The notes: a model not told the origin generated them from the letters alone. Counted from the first letter of the stretch, positions 8,291 to 17,203 are shown. The stretch is 64,000 bases of DNA from Streptohalobacillus salinus (GCF_003201605.1 NZ_QJJR01000001.1:248001-312000); one strand, 5' to 3'. Translations and numbers: made by a program.

Positions 8291-8428
8291 GGGAGTATAA
8301 ATATGCAACAAAACAATCTTAGAGTGATAATCCTTAGTAACGAATCAATGTATCCTTACGACTAATGTTGCAACCGAGTAAAAAAAGGGAAGAGTATCCT
8401 ATAGGAATAATAAGTGAGGAGGGATTTG

Positions 8429-9319
8429 ATGACAAAGTATCTGATTTTATTGTTAACACTATTAACCGTTGGTTGTGCTAATGGTGAGCCACAACCAAAT
8501 GGCGAAGACATTGAGCGCGATGAAGCAAGTACGCAAGAACTAATGGCGTCGATTGAAACAGGAAGTAATCCAGTAGAAGAATTGCCAGTAACTCTAATTC
8601 AACAAGATCGTAATCCAGAAGTATTAGCTGATAAACTAGATGCAGAAGTCCTAACCGGTGAATATTTTCTTCATAATGGATCTGGGAAATTTGGTTATGG
8701 TGTGACAGGAGGATTTATTGACGAAACTGAAGCGGTTAGCGTTAACCTTATGAGTCATGATGGCGAAGTTGAAGTCAAAGATCACCTACAAATTACCTTG
8801 TATCAAGTGGATAAGAATTTGATGCTGACGCAGATAAATCAAACAAGTTACACGGATTTATCAATTGGCAGTGATACGGCATTAGAAGTATTTGAGGTAC
8901 CAGAAGAATTAGGGGTTTATCTTGTTTATCTCACTTTTATTGATGAAGAGGGGGAGATGATTGACCAATTGATTCAACCCATTTATCAATTAGAGGCTGA
9001 ACACCATGCTAGTTTGGATGTTGAAGCAAATGAAGCAACAGAAGAGATGACATTGATGCTGAATAATCACGCCATTATTCCAATTTCATTGGGTATGCAT
9101 TATCAAATTGAACAAAAAGTAGGGAACACGTGGTACCAGGTCCCTTTAGATTTAGCTTTTATTGAGATTCAGTTGACACTCGGTTACAATCAGGTGCATG
9201 AACAAGCCATCGATATCAGTCAGTTAGAGAGTGGTGATTACCGAGTCGTTAAGTCATTTTTTGATGTGATGAACCAACAGCAAACAACCTTAGCTAAAGA
9301 ATTTTCTATCGATGAATGA
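8429..9319 (+). CDS. Unrecognised lipoprotein
   Basis: I do not recognise the family. The 296-residue protein has a lipoprotein signal peptide with lipobox LTVGC (Cys16), so it should be anchored outside the membrane. The mature part is very acidic at first, then appears all-beta: the C-terminal ~90 residues (from about LMLNNHAIIPISLGMHYQIEQ to VVKSFFD) look like an immunoglobulin-like domain of the type seen in Bacillus lipoproteins (pattern with QKVGNTWYQVP). The start ATG at 8429 follows GAGGAGGGATTTG; the GTG at 8414 contains that ribosome site and is rejected. It is monocistronic. Confidence 0.75.
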   Translation: MTKYLILLLTLLTVGCANGEPQPNGEDIERDEASTQELMASIETGSNPVEELPVTLIQQDRNPEVLADKLDAEVLTGEYFLHNGSGKFGYGVTGGFIDETEAVSVNLMSHDGEVEVKDHLQITLYQVDKNLMLTQINQTSYTDLSIGSDTALEVFEVPEELGVYLVYLTFIDEEGEMIDQLIQPIYQLEAEHHASLDVEANEATEEMTLMLNNHAIIPISLGMHYQIEQKVGNTWYQVPLDLAFIEIQLTLGYNQVHEQAIDISQLESGDYRVVKSFFDVMNQQQTTLAKEFSIDE

Positions 9320-9329
9320 TTGACACTGA

Positions 9330-9378
9330 AAAAGCAACCATCTGGTGTCAACAATGGGCACGAGACGGTTGCTTTTAT
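9330..9378. terminator. Bidirectional terminator
   Basis: Arms aaaagcaacc (9330-9339) and ggttgctttt (9367-9376) are perfect complements around a 27-nt loop between convergent genes. Confidence 0.7.
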
Positions 9379-10208
9379 AATGTTATAGCGTATTGTTTAG
9401 CAATGCTTTTAATATAGGCACTCGCTTGATCGTAGCTCGCTTCATCATTTAAATGTTCAATAATAACAGGAAGGTCAGGATCAAGTTGGTTAAGTGATTG
9501 TAAGAGTATCGAATAATCGAGGCTGCCTTCTCCCGGAATCACTTCATTTAACTGGACAGTTAAATGGCCGGTTAGGGTAATGTCTTTTAAATGTGCACTT
9601 CGAATATGAGGCCCTAATGTCTCAATGAAATCTTCAATCATGCGTCCATTTTTATAATAGCGTTTAGGACTATTAATAATATTGACAGGATCAAAATGAA
9701 CCTTAAAATGATCACGATTGACCCAATCAATCAGCTTTTGATAGTCAAACGAATCACTGGGAGGCGTATGAGGCATCATTTCTAAACAAAAATCAGTCGT
9801 TTTTGGTTGAACATCATCAATTATTTCTTGCACGACTGTCGCTATTTTTTCGAAAGTAGCCATCTGGTAATGATCAGGATGTGGACCATCCCAAACGGTT
9901 CCCAGGGACCCGGCGATATTGATACAAACTCTTGCGCCTAATTCATCAGCAAATGCTAATTGCTTTTTGAGGTAGTCAATTGCTTGACGTTGTTTTTCGA
10001 TATTGGTATGAAGTGGGTTACTCCACGCCCCTACTTCTGCGAGCATCACATCGTGGGCTAAAGCTATTTGTTGGTAATCCCGTTTTTCAGTTTCACTTGC
10101 GGTATGGTTGATTGGAACGACTGCACTTCTAAAACCTTTTTCTACATGTTTAGTTATCCATGTCTCTGGATTTAACACATCGACGAAAACATAGCCACCT
10201 AGACGCAT
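9375..10208 (-). CDS. Sugar phosphate isomerase/epimerase (AP-endonuclease-2 TIM barrel)
   Basis: The 277-residue protein has the TIM-barrel pattern of xylose-isomerase-like enzymes. Putative metal ligands are visible in order: Glu in CLEMMPHT, Asp in VHFDPVN, His in SAHLKDI, and Glu in VIIEHL near the C-terminus. The substrate is not evident; families of this type act on sugar phosphates, inosose or tagatose-like sugars. There is no signal peptide. The start ATG at 10208 follows AGAAAGAAGG. It is downstream of the aeRF1-like gene on the same strand, but a terminator between them argues for separate units. Confidence 0.8.
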   Translation of the reverse strand: MRLGGYVFVDVLNPETWITKHVEKGFRSAVVPINHTASETEKRDYQQIALAHDVMLAEVGAWSNPLHTNIEKQRQAIDYLKKQLAFADELGARVCINIAGSLGTVWDGPHPDHYQMATFEKIATVVQEIIDDVQPKTTDFCLEMMPHTPPSDSFDYQKLIDWVNRDHFKVHFDPVNIINSPKRYYKNGRMIEDFIETLGPHIRSAHLKDITLTGHLTVQLNEVIPGEGSLDYSILLQSLNQLDPDLPVIIEHLNDEASYDQASAYIKSIAKQYAITL

Positions 10209-10246
10209 GAATGTGCCTTCTTTCTATAAGTTTTCTATCCCTCTGC

Positions 10247-10282
10247 AATAAAATGGAACTACTACAGTTAATAGTAGTTCCA
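10247..10282 (-). terminator. Terminator after the aeRF1-like gene
   Basis: On the minus strand tggaactacta pairs with tagtagttcca (10254-10264 with 10272-10282) and is followed by TTTTATT. Confidence 0.82.
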
Positions 10283-10294
10283 TGACTGCGCTGA

Positions 10295-11104
10295 TTAAAC
10301 TTTATGCACTTCTTTAATGATTTTGTCGGGCTTTTCATCTAACATATTTTTATCGATGAACGTGTGAATATCTTTATTCATCGCTTTAGCTAAATCTTTA
10401 GTCTCTTCTGGATCACCCATCATATAAATATATTCAAGACCATCTTCTTTTGCGAGCTTATCTAAATCTGGTGCAATGGATTTATACCAGCGGTGTCGGT
10501 TAGCTTCAAAACGAGCTAAAAATTGTTCGCGAATGTTTACACTTTTTCCGCTGCCACCCATTGTGGTATGATTTCGATTGACTGATGGATGTTTACGCCA
10601 GTCTTCAGTATCAAGATCTAGTTCATAATTAACGGTGTCTATGCATTTACCTAATTCAGTGACAACAACCTGAATGGCTTCTTTTTGGGTTAAAATAACA
10701 CCTACACGAGGGTACTCTTGATGCAAGCGAATGAGTTGATCAACCTTAGCAATTTCTTCCCAGAAAAACTCTGTTTCAACAGGTACTTGCAGAATCTCTG
10801 CAAAAACCAATCCATCTGATGGTGTCGCAAAGATGATCACGCTTTTTTGTAAGTCCAGTTCATATTCATTAAAGAAATTATTGACTTGTTCGATAACTTT
10901 CTTGAAATTGTTCAGTTCGTCTTCACTATCTTCCGTTTTTAAATACTTTTTAAAGTTATTCAATCCGTTTTTTAAATGAATCCGCCATTCGCCACCTTGT
11001 TGATCGGGGTCAGAAGGGTCGGTATTTAAATACATCGTAAACACACGTTCAGGTTTTTCTAAATAAATACTTTCTAGCTTTTTGATTGTTTTAGTAAGTT
11101 CCAT
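10295..11104 (-). CDS. Bacterial aeRF1-type (VLRF1/baeRF family) protein
   Basis: The 269-residue protein resembles the bacterial homologues of archaeo-eukaryotic release factor 1 (baeRF/VLRF1 group). The start RVFTMYLNTDPSDPDQQGG is typical, and the C-terminal half (EDGLEYIYMMGDPEETKDLAKAM) resembles the ribosomal-protein-L7Ae-like end domain. The middle contains the glycine-rich loop MGGSGKS near residue 185, in the region where eRF1 carries GGQ; the exact GGQ is not present. Function in ribosome rescue or hibernation is proposed for such families, not proven here. The ATG at 11104 lies 7 nt after GGAGG; the GTG at 11110 is too close. Confidence 0.7.
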   Translation of the reverse strand: MELTKTIKKLESIYLEKPERVFTMYLNTDPSDPDQQGGEWRIHLKNGLNNFKKYLKTEDSEDELNNFKKVIEQVNNFFNEYELDLQKSVIIFATPSDGLVFAEILQVPVETEFFWEEIAKVDQLIRLHQEYPRVGVILTQKEAIQVVVTELGKCIDTVNYELDLDTEDWRKHPSVNRNHTTMGGSGKSVNIREQFLARFEANRHRWYKSIAPDLDKLAKEDGLEYIYMMGDPEETKDLAKAMNKDIHTFIDKNMLDEKPDKIIKEVHKV

Positions 11105-11443
11105 ATGCACGCCTCCATTTAAAAAAGTAATGTTTCACTATACAAAGTATTTATCCTTAAAGTGTAACCGCTAAACATATTTAATTAAGTTCTTTTTTTA
11201 AACCCATTTTATAAAATAATTGGGGGGCAGAGACGTAAAGGTTTTTAGTTGTACTAGACTATCATATTAGAATAGATAGGTTTACAAACAATGGATAGAC
11301 GTTTGCTCAGAGAGCTTGGCCGAACATGCGTTTAACTTTATTTTTTCTTTTTCGAGACTTATTCATTGGGATAGACGATAAACGTGACTGGTCTTGTACC
11401 GTGCGTTAGGATAAGACGAGGAATTTTTTCACTCTTGGCTTAG
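11105..11443. other. Intergenic stretch, no gene seen
   Basis: This 339-bp gap lies between two minus-strand genes. It is AT-rich with a GGGGGG tract at 11222-11227 and no open frame with a ribosome site on either strand. I see no convincing hairpin terminator for the gene to its right, nor a known RNA motif. Confidence 0.5.
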
Positions 11444-12226
11444 TTAGAGTAAAGTAGAGCCCCCGTCAATATAGACTTCTGTTCCGGTAATGTGTGAGGA
11501 TAAATCAGAGGCAAGAAAATAAACCAAGTTGCTTACTTCCTTAGGTTCTGCGCCATCATGTTTCAGCGGCTGTGCCCCTTCTGGATAATTAACAGGGATA
11601 TCAACTTTCTTTAGACGTTGATGTTCAAAATCAGTGTTATCCATAATGTTTGTTTTCACAAAACCTGGACAAATCATATTCACGCGAATGTTGTAATTTG
11701 ACAGTTCTAAGGCTGCCATTTTACCAAATGCCATTTGCGCTGCTTTACTTGCGCTATAGAGTGACATACCTATGTTTCCAAATTCTCGATTGCCATTTAC
11801 TGAACTGGTAATGACGACGCTCCCGCCATTGGTTTTTAAGTGTGGGACGACGTATTTCATGGTTAAGAATGTGCCTTTGAAATTTGTTTCAAGCGTATGA
11901 TGCCAGTCTTGTTCGGTTAAATCTTCAATGGGAGCGACATGGCCGTTAACACCGGCATTAATAAAGGCAATGTCCAAATGACCAAACCCTTCAACTAGTC
12001 CGTCAATTGCTTGTTTTAATCCAGCTGCATCACTAACGTCAGCCGTGCGAAAGTGTAAGCGATCGTGATGATCGATATCTTCTTTGAGTGCCTGTAAAGC
12101 TTCGCCATCAACATCAATTAAACCAACCTTAGCCCCTTCTTTTAGAAAGCGTTTTGCGGTACTTCTGCCAATACCAGAGCTGCCTCCTGTAATAATCGCA
12201 ACTTTATCTAATAGAGATTGTGACAT
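11444..12226 (-). CDS. SDR family oxidoreductase
   Basis: This 260-residue classical short-chain dehydrogenase has TGGSSGIG (residues 13-20), the NAG motif in INAGVNG, catalytic Ser in TSSVNG, Tyr157 and Lys161 (YSASKAA), and the C-terminal GTEVYIDGG. LIDVD after the second strand suggests NAD+ use. The substrate is unknown; it belongs to the broad 3-oxoacyl/sugar dehydrogenase-like group. The ATG at 12226 is preceded by AAGGGAGTAAG. It is divergent from the methionine operon and does not share its riboswitches. Confidence 0.83.
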   Translation of the reverse strand: MSQSLLDKVAIITGGSSGIGRSTAKRFLKEGAKVGLIDVDGEALQALKEDIDHHDRLHFRTADVSDAAGLKQAIDGLVEGFGHLDIAFINAGVNGHVAPIEDLTEQDWHHTLETNFKGTFLTMKYVVPHLKTNGGSVVITSSVNGNREFGNIGMSLYSASKAAQMAFGKMAALELSNYNIRVNMICPGFVKTNIMDNTDFEHQRLKKVDIPVNYPEGAQPLKHDGAEPKEVSNLVYFLASDLSSHITGTEVYIDGGSTLL

Positions 12227-12331
12227 AATCTTACTCCCTTCTAGTTATGGATACCTTTAATTGGTTTATACCACTTAAGTCAACTTTTACTCATGTTTCC
12301 GAAAAAAAATAAAGTTTTTTCGAAAACGCAC

Positions 12332-12359
12332 TGGACATGTCGGAATTTTATGCTATACT
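12332..12359 (+). promoter_or_regulatory. Promoter of the methionine operon
   Basis: TGGACA (12332-12337) and an extended -10 TGCTATACT (12351-12359) are spaced 16 bp and put the start just before the first riboswitch. Confidence 0.7.
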
Positions 12360-12383
12360 CTTATTAATCAAATAATTCAGACA

Positions 12384-12484
12384 TTATCAAGAGTGAACGA
12401 GAGATCTGGCTCTACGACTTCACGGCAACCTCCCGCTTGGAAAGGTGCCTCTACCAGCAAAACCATTAGGTTTTGATTGATGAG
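12384..12484 (+). ncRNA. SAM-I (S-box) riboswitch, first of two
   Basis: The aptamer order is complete. P1 is ttatcaa (12384-12390) with ttgatga (12477-12483). The conserved core shows CACGGCAACC (12421-12430), AAGGTGCC and ACCAGC (12443-12457), and the P2 loop TGG (12406-12408) can pair with CCA (12454-12456) as in the known pseudoknot. P2 is diverged: GAG...CTC replaces the usual GGG...CCC. The 3' strand of P1 (tgatgag, 12478-12484) can alternatively pair with ctcatca (12510-12516) in the terminator, so it makes a classic on-when-SAM-is-low switch. Confidence 0.85.
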
Positions 12485-12498
12485 TTCAACAACAGGTA

Positions 12499-12535
12499 AA
12501 GACCTGCTTCTCATCATGAAGCAGGTCTTTTTGTT
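12499..12535 (+). terminator. Terminator of the first S-box
   Basis: Stem aagacctgcttc (12499-12510) with gaagcaggtctt (12518-12529), loop tcatcat, then TTTTGTTT. Its loop and left arm overlap the antiterminator pairing. Confidence 0.88.
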
Positions 12536-12557
12536 TGATTTGACAATTGAATAGTAA

Positions 12558-12657
12558 CTTATCTAGAGAGACTGAGGGACAGGCCCGAAGACGTCCAGCA
12601 ACCTAACGTAATCGTTAAGGTGCTAAAGCCTGAGTGATGATGCATCACGCCGATAAG
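12558..12657 (+). ncRNA. SAM-I (S-box) riboswitch, second of two
   Basis: This copy is canonical: P1 cttatc (12558-12563) with gataag (12652-12657), GAGGGACAGGCCC (12574-12586), GTCCAGCAACC (12593-12603), AAGGTGCTAAAGCC and the P4 hairpin gtgatg-atg-catcac. The P1 3' strand gataagaag (12652-12660) can pair with cttcttatc (12672-12680) to break the following terminator. It lies about 75 nt downstream of the first S-box with no promoter visible between them. Confidence 0.92.
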
Positions 12658-12666
12658 AAGAACAGG

Positions 12667-12697
12667 GGCCCCTTCTTATCGAAAGGGTCTTTTTCTA
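12667..12697 (+). terminator. Terminator of the second S-box
   Basis: Arms ggcccctt (12667-12674, approximately) and aaagggtc (12682-12689) form a stem with one mismatch and one G-U pair, followed by TTTTT. Formation is exclusive with the gataagaag/cttcttatc antiterminator. Confidence 0.75.
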
Positions 12698-12741
12698 TTG
12701 CGTTAACCCATACCAAATATATGTCAAAAAGGAGAATGATT

Positions 12742-14514
12742 ATGTCAGAATCAACGAACTACCAATCAGAAACACTTGCATTACATGGAGGGACTGCACC
12801 GGATCCCACAACGGGTGCACGCGCTGTACCCATTTACCAATCAACATCGTTTGTATTTGAAAATACAACACACGCCGAGCAATTATTCAGTTTAGATGAA
12901 CCGGGTCATATTTACAGTCGTATTGGCAACCCTACTGTTGAAGCTTTTGAAAAGCGTATTGCTTTACTAGAAGAAGGGGTACAAGCTGTTGCGGTCAGCT
13001 CTGGAATGGCTGCCATTACGTTAGCGTTATTAAACCTTGCAGGTAGTGGTGATGAAATTATTGCAACTAAAAACCTTTATGGTGGAACTTATAATTTGTT
13101 TAAACATACGTTACCACGTTATGGGATTACCGTTCATTTTATTGAACCTGATCAACCCGAAGCGATTACAAAACTGGTAAACGCAAACACTAAAGCCGTT
13201 TTTGCAGAGATCATTGGGAATCCTAATTTACATGTTCTTGATGTAGCCGCTTATAGTGAGGTTGCACATGAAAATGGGTTACCATTAATTGTTGATAATA
13301 CGTTTGCGACACCGCATGTGATTAAGCCAATACAACACGGTGCTGATATCGTTGTACATTCACTGACAAAGTGGATTGGAGGGCACGGGACAACAATTGG
13401 CGGAGTAATCATTGACGGAGGCCAATTTGATTGGGCAACAGAACGATTTAACGCTTTTACTGAGCCTGATCCCAGCTACAACAATATCGTCTTCCATGAT
13501 GCCTTCGGCTCATTGGCTTATGGCGTCCGTTTAAGGGTACAACTCTTACGTGATTTTGGTTCATGTTTAAGTGCGGATAGTGCATTTCGTTTTATTCAAG
13601 GTTTAGAAACGTTAGCACTCCGTATTGAACGCCATAACATTAATGCACTTAAAATTGCCCGATACCTTCTCGAACATGAAGCGGTTGAATGGGTGAACTA
13701 TCCGGGATTGCCTGTTCATCCTAGTCACACATTGAGTAAACAACAATTTAAGCATGGCTTTGGTTCGGTTATTACCTTTGGTGTTAAAGGCGGAAAAGAA
13801 GCAGGGGTGAAACTGATTGAAGCAGTCGCTTTATTCTCGCATGTTGCGAATGTCGGCGATGCTAAATCGTTAATCATTCATCCAGCCTCAACAACCCATC
13901 AACAATTATCGGAAGCAGACTTAGCTGAAGGTGGTATATCCGGTGACTTGGTACGCTTATCGATTGGACTCGAACATGTCGATGATTTGATTCGTGATTT
14001 AGATCAAGCACTGAGCAGCGCAACTGGCAACAGTAAACAAACGGAAATTGTGATCAATGACGAAGGTGTAATAAAACGCGCCTTAAAAACAAGCAAAAAA
14101 GATAGTGATAACCAGACAGAACCTAAAACAATTGCGGTGGTTGGTTTAAGTGGGAAAGAAACACGACCGAGTTATCGTTTGGCCCGTAAAATGCAACGGT
14201 TAGGTTATCGGATTATTCCAGTCAATCCGAGAGAAACTGAAGTACTTGGTGAGAAAAGTTATCCAGATTTATTAAGTATTGATGAACCTGTTGATATTGT
14301 ACAGGTCTTTCGGAAAAAAGAGGCAGCGGTTGGAATAGCCAAAGAAGCGATCCAACTAAAGCCAGAAGTATTTTGGCTTCAAGAAGGGGTTGTCTCTGAT
14401 GAGGCTTGTGAACTCGTCAAGTCAGCCGGCATTAATGTGGTACACAACCGTTGTACTTATAAAGAAGCTCAACGTTTACGCGGAAGCGTTGTTACCTACA
14501 GTTGTGACATTTAA
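12742..14514 (+). CDS. metY: O-acetylhomoserine sulfhydrylase fused to a CoA-binding domain
   Basis: Residues 1 to about 425 are a PLP enzyme of the Cys/Met metabolism family that makes homocysteine (or methionine) from O-acetylhomoserine and sulfide, releasing acetate. Lys210 in HSLTKWIGG binds PLP, and the start ETLALHGGTAPDPTTGARAV is typical of MetY. After a ~35-residue polar linker, residues ~460-590 form a YccU-like CoA-binding Rossmann domain (AVVGLSGKETRPSYRLARKM, RIIPVNP, WLQEGVVS). Normal MetY is about 430 residues, so this is a true fusion with no frameshift visible. The ATG at 12742 lies 7 nt after AAAGGAG; the earlier in-frame ATG at 12634 lies within the second riboswitch. Two S-boxes control it. 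Confidence 0.93.
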   Translation: MSESTNYQSETLALHGGTAPDPTTGARAVPIYQSTSFVFENTTHAEQLFSLDEPGHIYSRIGNPTVEAFEKRIALLEEGVQAVAVSSGMAAITLALLNLAGSGDEIIATKNLYGGTYNLFKHTLPRYGITVHFIEPDQPEAITKLVNANTKAVFAEIIGNPNLHVLDVAAYSEVAHENGLPLIVDNTFATPHVIKPIQHGADIVVHSLTKWIGGHGTTIGGVIIDGGQFDWATERFNAFTEPDPSYNNIVFHDAFGSLAYGVRLRVQLLRDFGSCLSADSAFRFIQGLETLALRIERHNINALKIARYLLEHEAVEWVNYPGLPVHPSHTLSKQQFKHGFGSVITFGVKGGKEAGVKLIEAVALFSHVANVGDAKSLIIHPASTTHQQLSEADLAEGGISGDLVRLSIGLEHVDDLIRDLDQALSSATGNSKQTEIVINDEGVIKRALKTSKKDSDNQTEPKTIAVVGLSGKETRPSYRLARKMQRLGYRIIPVNPRETEVLGEKSYPDLLSIDEPVDIVQVFRKKEAAVGIAKEAIQLKPEVFWLQEGVVSDEACELVKSAGINVVHNRCTYKEAQRLRGSVVTYSCDI

Positions 14515-14576
14515 GGATCCAGATCTTCATTTATTAACAACGAAAGACTAAACAAACGGAAAAGGGGACGATCTAA

Positions 14577-15548
14577 ATGAGAAAGCGATTAATGGTTTTA
14601 CTTTTAAGTGTTGTGTTGATAACGGCTTGCCAAAGTGCTGAGGGGAGTGATAAGCCGAAGGAAATACGCCTTGATTATGCTTATTATTCACCGACTAGTC
14701 TAATCTTACGCGAATTTAACTGGGTAGAGGAAGCATTTAGTGAAGAAGATATTGAAGTTGAGTGGGTGTTAAGTCAAGGTTCAAATAAAGCACTTGAATT
14801 TTTAAATGCAAATAGTATTGACTTTGGATCAACCGCCGGAGCAGCAGCGCTCATTTCAAAAACAAACGGTTCACCGATCGAAAATGTCTATATTTATTCT
14901 AAACCAGAATGGACAGCACTTGTGACTAACGAAAACAGTGAGATTACTACCGTCGATGACTTGGTTGGTAAAAAAATAGCTGCAACAATTGGAACCGATC
15001 CCTATATTTTCTTATTACGCACCTTAGATGCACATGGAATTGATGAATCTGAAGTAGAAATTATTAATTTACAACACCATGATGGTGCGCTCGCGTTAAG
15101 TGAAGGACAAGTTGATGCATGGGCAGGCCTTGATCCACACATGGCCCGTTTAGAATTAGAAGAAGGCGCAAAACTTTTTTTCAGAGAGCCTGATTACAAT
15201 ACGTTTGGCTTTTTAAATGCTCGAACTGAATTTATTGAACAATATCCCGACTATACCGAGCGGGTTATCAAACTATATGAAAAAGCAAGAAAGTGGGCCA
15301 TTGAACATCCTGATGAAGCAGCAGAAATAGTCAGTAAGCATGCAGGTATTGACCTTGATGTAGCTAAACAACAGCTAACTCGCAATGATTTTAGTGAGCC
15401 GATACCTAGTGACACACATAAGACGCAATTAATAGAGGCGGGTGAAATTTTAAAACGAGGTGGGGTCATCGACAGTGAACATGAGATTGAAACATTTGTT
15501 GAGGCATTGATTGAACCGCGTTTTAGTGAAAAGGTTATTGCAGAATAA
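14577..15548 (+). CDS. ssuA: Sulfonate-type ABC transporter binding lipoprotein
   Basis: The 323-residue protein is the extracellular receptor of an ABC importer in the SsuA/TauA/NMT1 family. It has a lipobox LITAC (Cys18), the family motif NSIDFGSTAGAAALI, the SEITTVDDLVGKKIAATIGT segment, and GQVDAWAGLDPHMA. The position behind metY and under the SAM riboswitches makes an organic sulfur source (aliphatic sulfonate or similar) the likely ligand; exact specificity is not readable. It starts at ATG 14577 behind AAAGGGGACG, 62 bp after metY. Confidence 0.85.
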   Translation: MRKRLMVLLLSVVLITACQSAEGSDKPKEIRLDYAYYSPTSLILREFNWVEEAFSEEDIEVEWVLSQGSNKALEFLNANSIDFGSTAGAAALISKTNGSPIENVYIYSKPEWTALVTNENSEITTVDDLVGKKIAATIGTDPYIFLLRTLDAHGIDESEVEIINLQHHDGALALSEGQVDAWAGLDPHMARLELEEGAKLFFREPDYNTFGFLNARTEFIEQYPDYTERVIKLYEKARKWAIEHPDEAAEIVSKHAGIDLDVAKQQLTRNDFSEPIPSDTHKTQLIEAGEILKRGGVIDSEHEIETFVEALIEPRFSEKVIAE

Positions 15549-15581
15549 GTCTGGAGTTTGCAAAAGAGAGGGGAGAAGCTA

Positions 15582-16406
15582 ATGAAAGCAATCGAATACG
15601 TTCAAAAACCATATCGACGGGTAGCTTTGTCTCAGGCGCAAAAACGACAGCTGTCAGAAAAGACGAAAGGAACCCTGCGTGCGTGGATTGTACCTGTGAT
15701 TGTTCTTATTATCTGGGAGATTGCGAGTCGTCTTGGCTGGGTATTAAGCTACCAATTACCTGCTCCGACGGTCGTTTTTGAAGAAGGTATGACGTTATTT
15801 ACTGAAGGGTTACTGGTTAATCATATAGGTTATACGTTATTTCGTGTACTGGTTGGGTTTTTAATTGGGAGTGGTGTTGCTATTTTATTAAGTGTATTAC
15901 TTACTGTGCATCCGGTGATGACCGATTTGTTTGATCCAATTATTCAAGGGCTCCGCGCCATTCCTTCACTCGCTTGGGTGCCCCTGTTTATTCTCTGGAT
16001 GGGAATCGGCGAGAGTTCAAAAATTGCACTCATCAGTTTAGGGGTATTTTTCCCGGTTTACTTGAATGTCGCTGCAAGTATTTTGACGGTCGATCGAAAG
16101 TTAGTTGAAGTTGGTGAAGTATTCCGATTTAGTAAACGAGAAAAAATTACGAAAATATTGATTCCTTACACATTGCCTCAATTATTTACAGGATTGAGAA
16201 CTGGTCTTGGGTTGGGTTGGATGTTTGTCGTCGCTGCTGAACTTATGGGTGCAAGTGTTGGGCTTGGGTATTTATTAGTATTGGGTCAAAACACACTTTC
16301 ACCAGAAACGATTTTGGTTAGTATTCTGCTCTTTTTAATTATCGGAAAAATCACGGATGGTTTTCTGAAGGCGTTAGAGCGTCGTCTAGTTTTTTGGCAA
16401 CACTGA
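15582..16406 (+). CDS. ssuC: Sulfonate-type ABC transporter permease
   Basis: The 274-residue integral membrane protein of the SsuC/TauC type has about six membrane segments and the BPD-transporter EAA-like loop around VGEVFRFSKREKITKILIPYTLPQLFTGLRTGL (key residues G, P, L), which contacts the ATPase. SLAWVPLFILWMGIGESSKI is strongly family-like. The ATG at 15582 follows AGAGGGGAG; the in-frame CTG/TTG-type start at 15558 has no ribosome site. It lies 33 bp after ssuA and is part of the same unit. Confidence 0.88.
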   Translation: MKAIEYVQKPYRRVALSQAQKRQLSEKTKGTLRAWIVPVIVLIIWEIASRLGWVLSYQLPAPTVVFEEGMTLFTEGLLVNHIGYTLFRVLVGFLIGSGVAILLSVLLTVHPVMTDLFDPIIQGLRAIPSLAWVPLFILWMGIGESSKIALISLGVFFPVYLNVAASILTVDRKLVEVGEVFRFSKREKITKILIPYTLPQLFTGLRTGLGLGWMFVVAAELMGASVGLGYLLVLGQNTLSPETILVSILLFLIIGKITDGFLKALERRLVFWQH

Positions 16407-16471
16407 TCATAAATCGTTAAGGAAAATGAACCTAGCACTGTGCATTGAAATAAAGAAGAGGGGTGGTTATC

Positions 16472-17203
16472 GTGCTTTTAGAGTTAGTCGGGTTATCAAA
16501 GGCTTTTGGTCAAACAAAAATATTGGATAATATTCACCTAGAAGTTAACGAAGGCGAAGTCATTGCTTTTATTGGAACAAGTGGTTGTGGTAAAAGTACC
16601 CTGCTTCGTTTGATTGCAGGTTTAGATAAGTCGTATGAAGGGACAATTAAATGTTCTGGAGAGAAAGTTACAGGGGTTCATGAAGATTTGCATGTGATCT
16701 TTCAAGAATCACGTCTGTTTCCATGGCTTACGGTAAAGCAAAATATCGAAGTGGGATTGGTTGAAAAAAATGAAGCAAGCCTCGCTCGCGCTGAGCGTTT
16801 TTTAGGTCATGTTGGCCTAGCCGAAGAAGGGCGGTTATTACCCGAAGCCCTCTCCGGCGGTATGGCTCAGCGTGTCGCAATCGCCAGAGCTTTAGTCAGT
16901 CAGCCAAGGTTATTGTTGCTCGACGAGCCGTTTAGTGCGTTGGATCAGCTAACGAAGTTGGACTTGCAGCATTTACTGCAAAAAATACACCAGAAATACC
17001 AAACAACGATGCTACTTGTAACGCACGACATTGAAGAAGCCATTTATTTAGCAGACCGAATCGTGGTATTAAAGAATAATCCAGGCGAAATCAAACAAGT
17101 ATTAACAGTTACTGAGCCGCGTCCGAGAAAGCGGACCAGTCCATCGTTTATTAAACAAAAACAAACATTACTCACTCTATTGGATAAAGCAAACCATGCG
17201 TGA
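16472..17203 (+). CDS. ssuB: Sulfonate-type ABC transporter ATP-binding protein
   Basis: The 243-residue ATPase powers the importer from the cytoplasmic side. Visible motifs are Walker [11 protein letters not shown]-loop FQESRLFPW, signature LSGGMAQR, Walker [13 protein letters not shown] and the H-loop His in VTHDIEEA. The GTG at 16472 sits 8 nt after AGAGGGG; the GTG at 16463 overlaps that site. A 65-bp gap separates it from ssuC. Its stop codon region overlaps a possible GTG of the next frame, but the acs start is further on. Confidence 0.9.
   Translation: MLLELVGLSKAFGQTKILDNIHLEVNEGEVIAFIGTSGCGKSTLLRLIAGLDKSYEGTIKCSGEKVTGVHEDLHVIFQESRLFPWLTVKQNIEVGLVEKNEASLARAERFLGHVGLAEEGRLLPEALSGGMAQRVAIARALVSQPRLLLLDEPFSALDQLTKLDLQHLLQKIHQKYQTTMLLVTHDIEEAIYLADRIVVLKNNPGEIKQVLTVTEPRPRKRTSPSFIKQKQTLLTLLDKANHA

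Noticed and set aside
12634-12741. Upstream N-terminal extension of metY
   Set aside because: It would lie within the second riboswitch and its terminator; the ATG at 12742 has the ribosome site and fits MetY.
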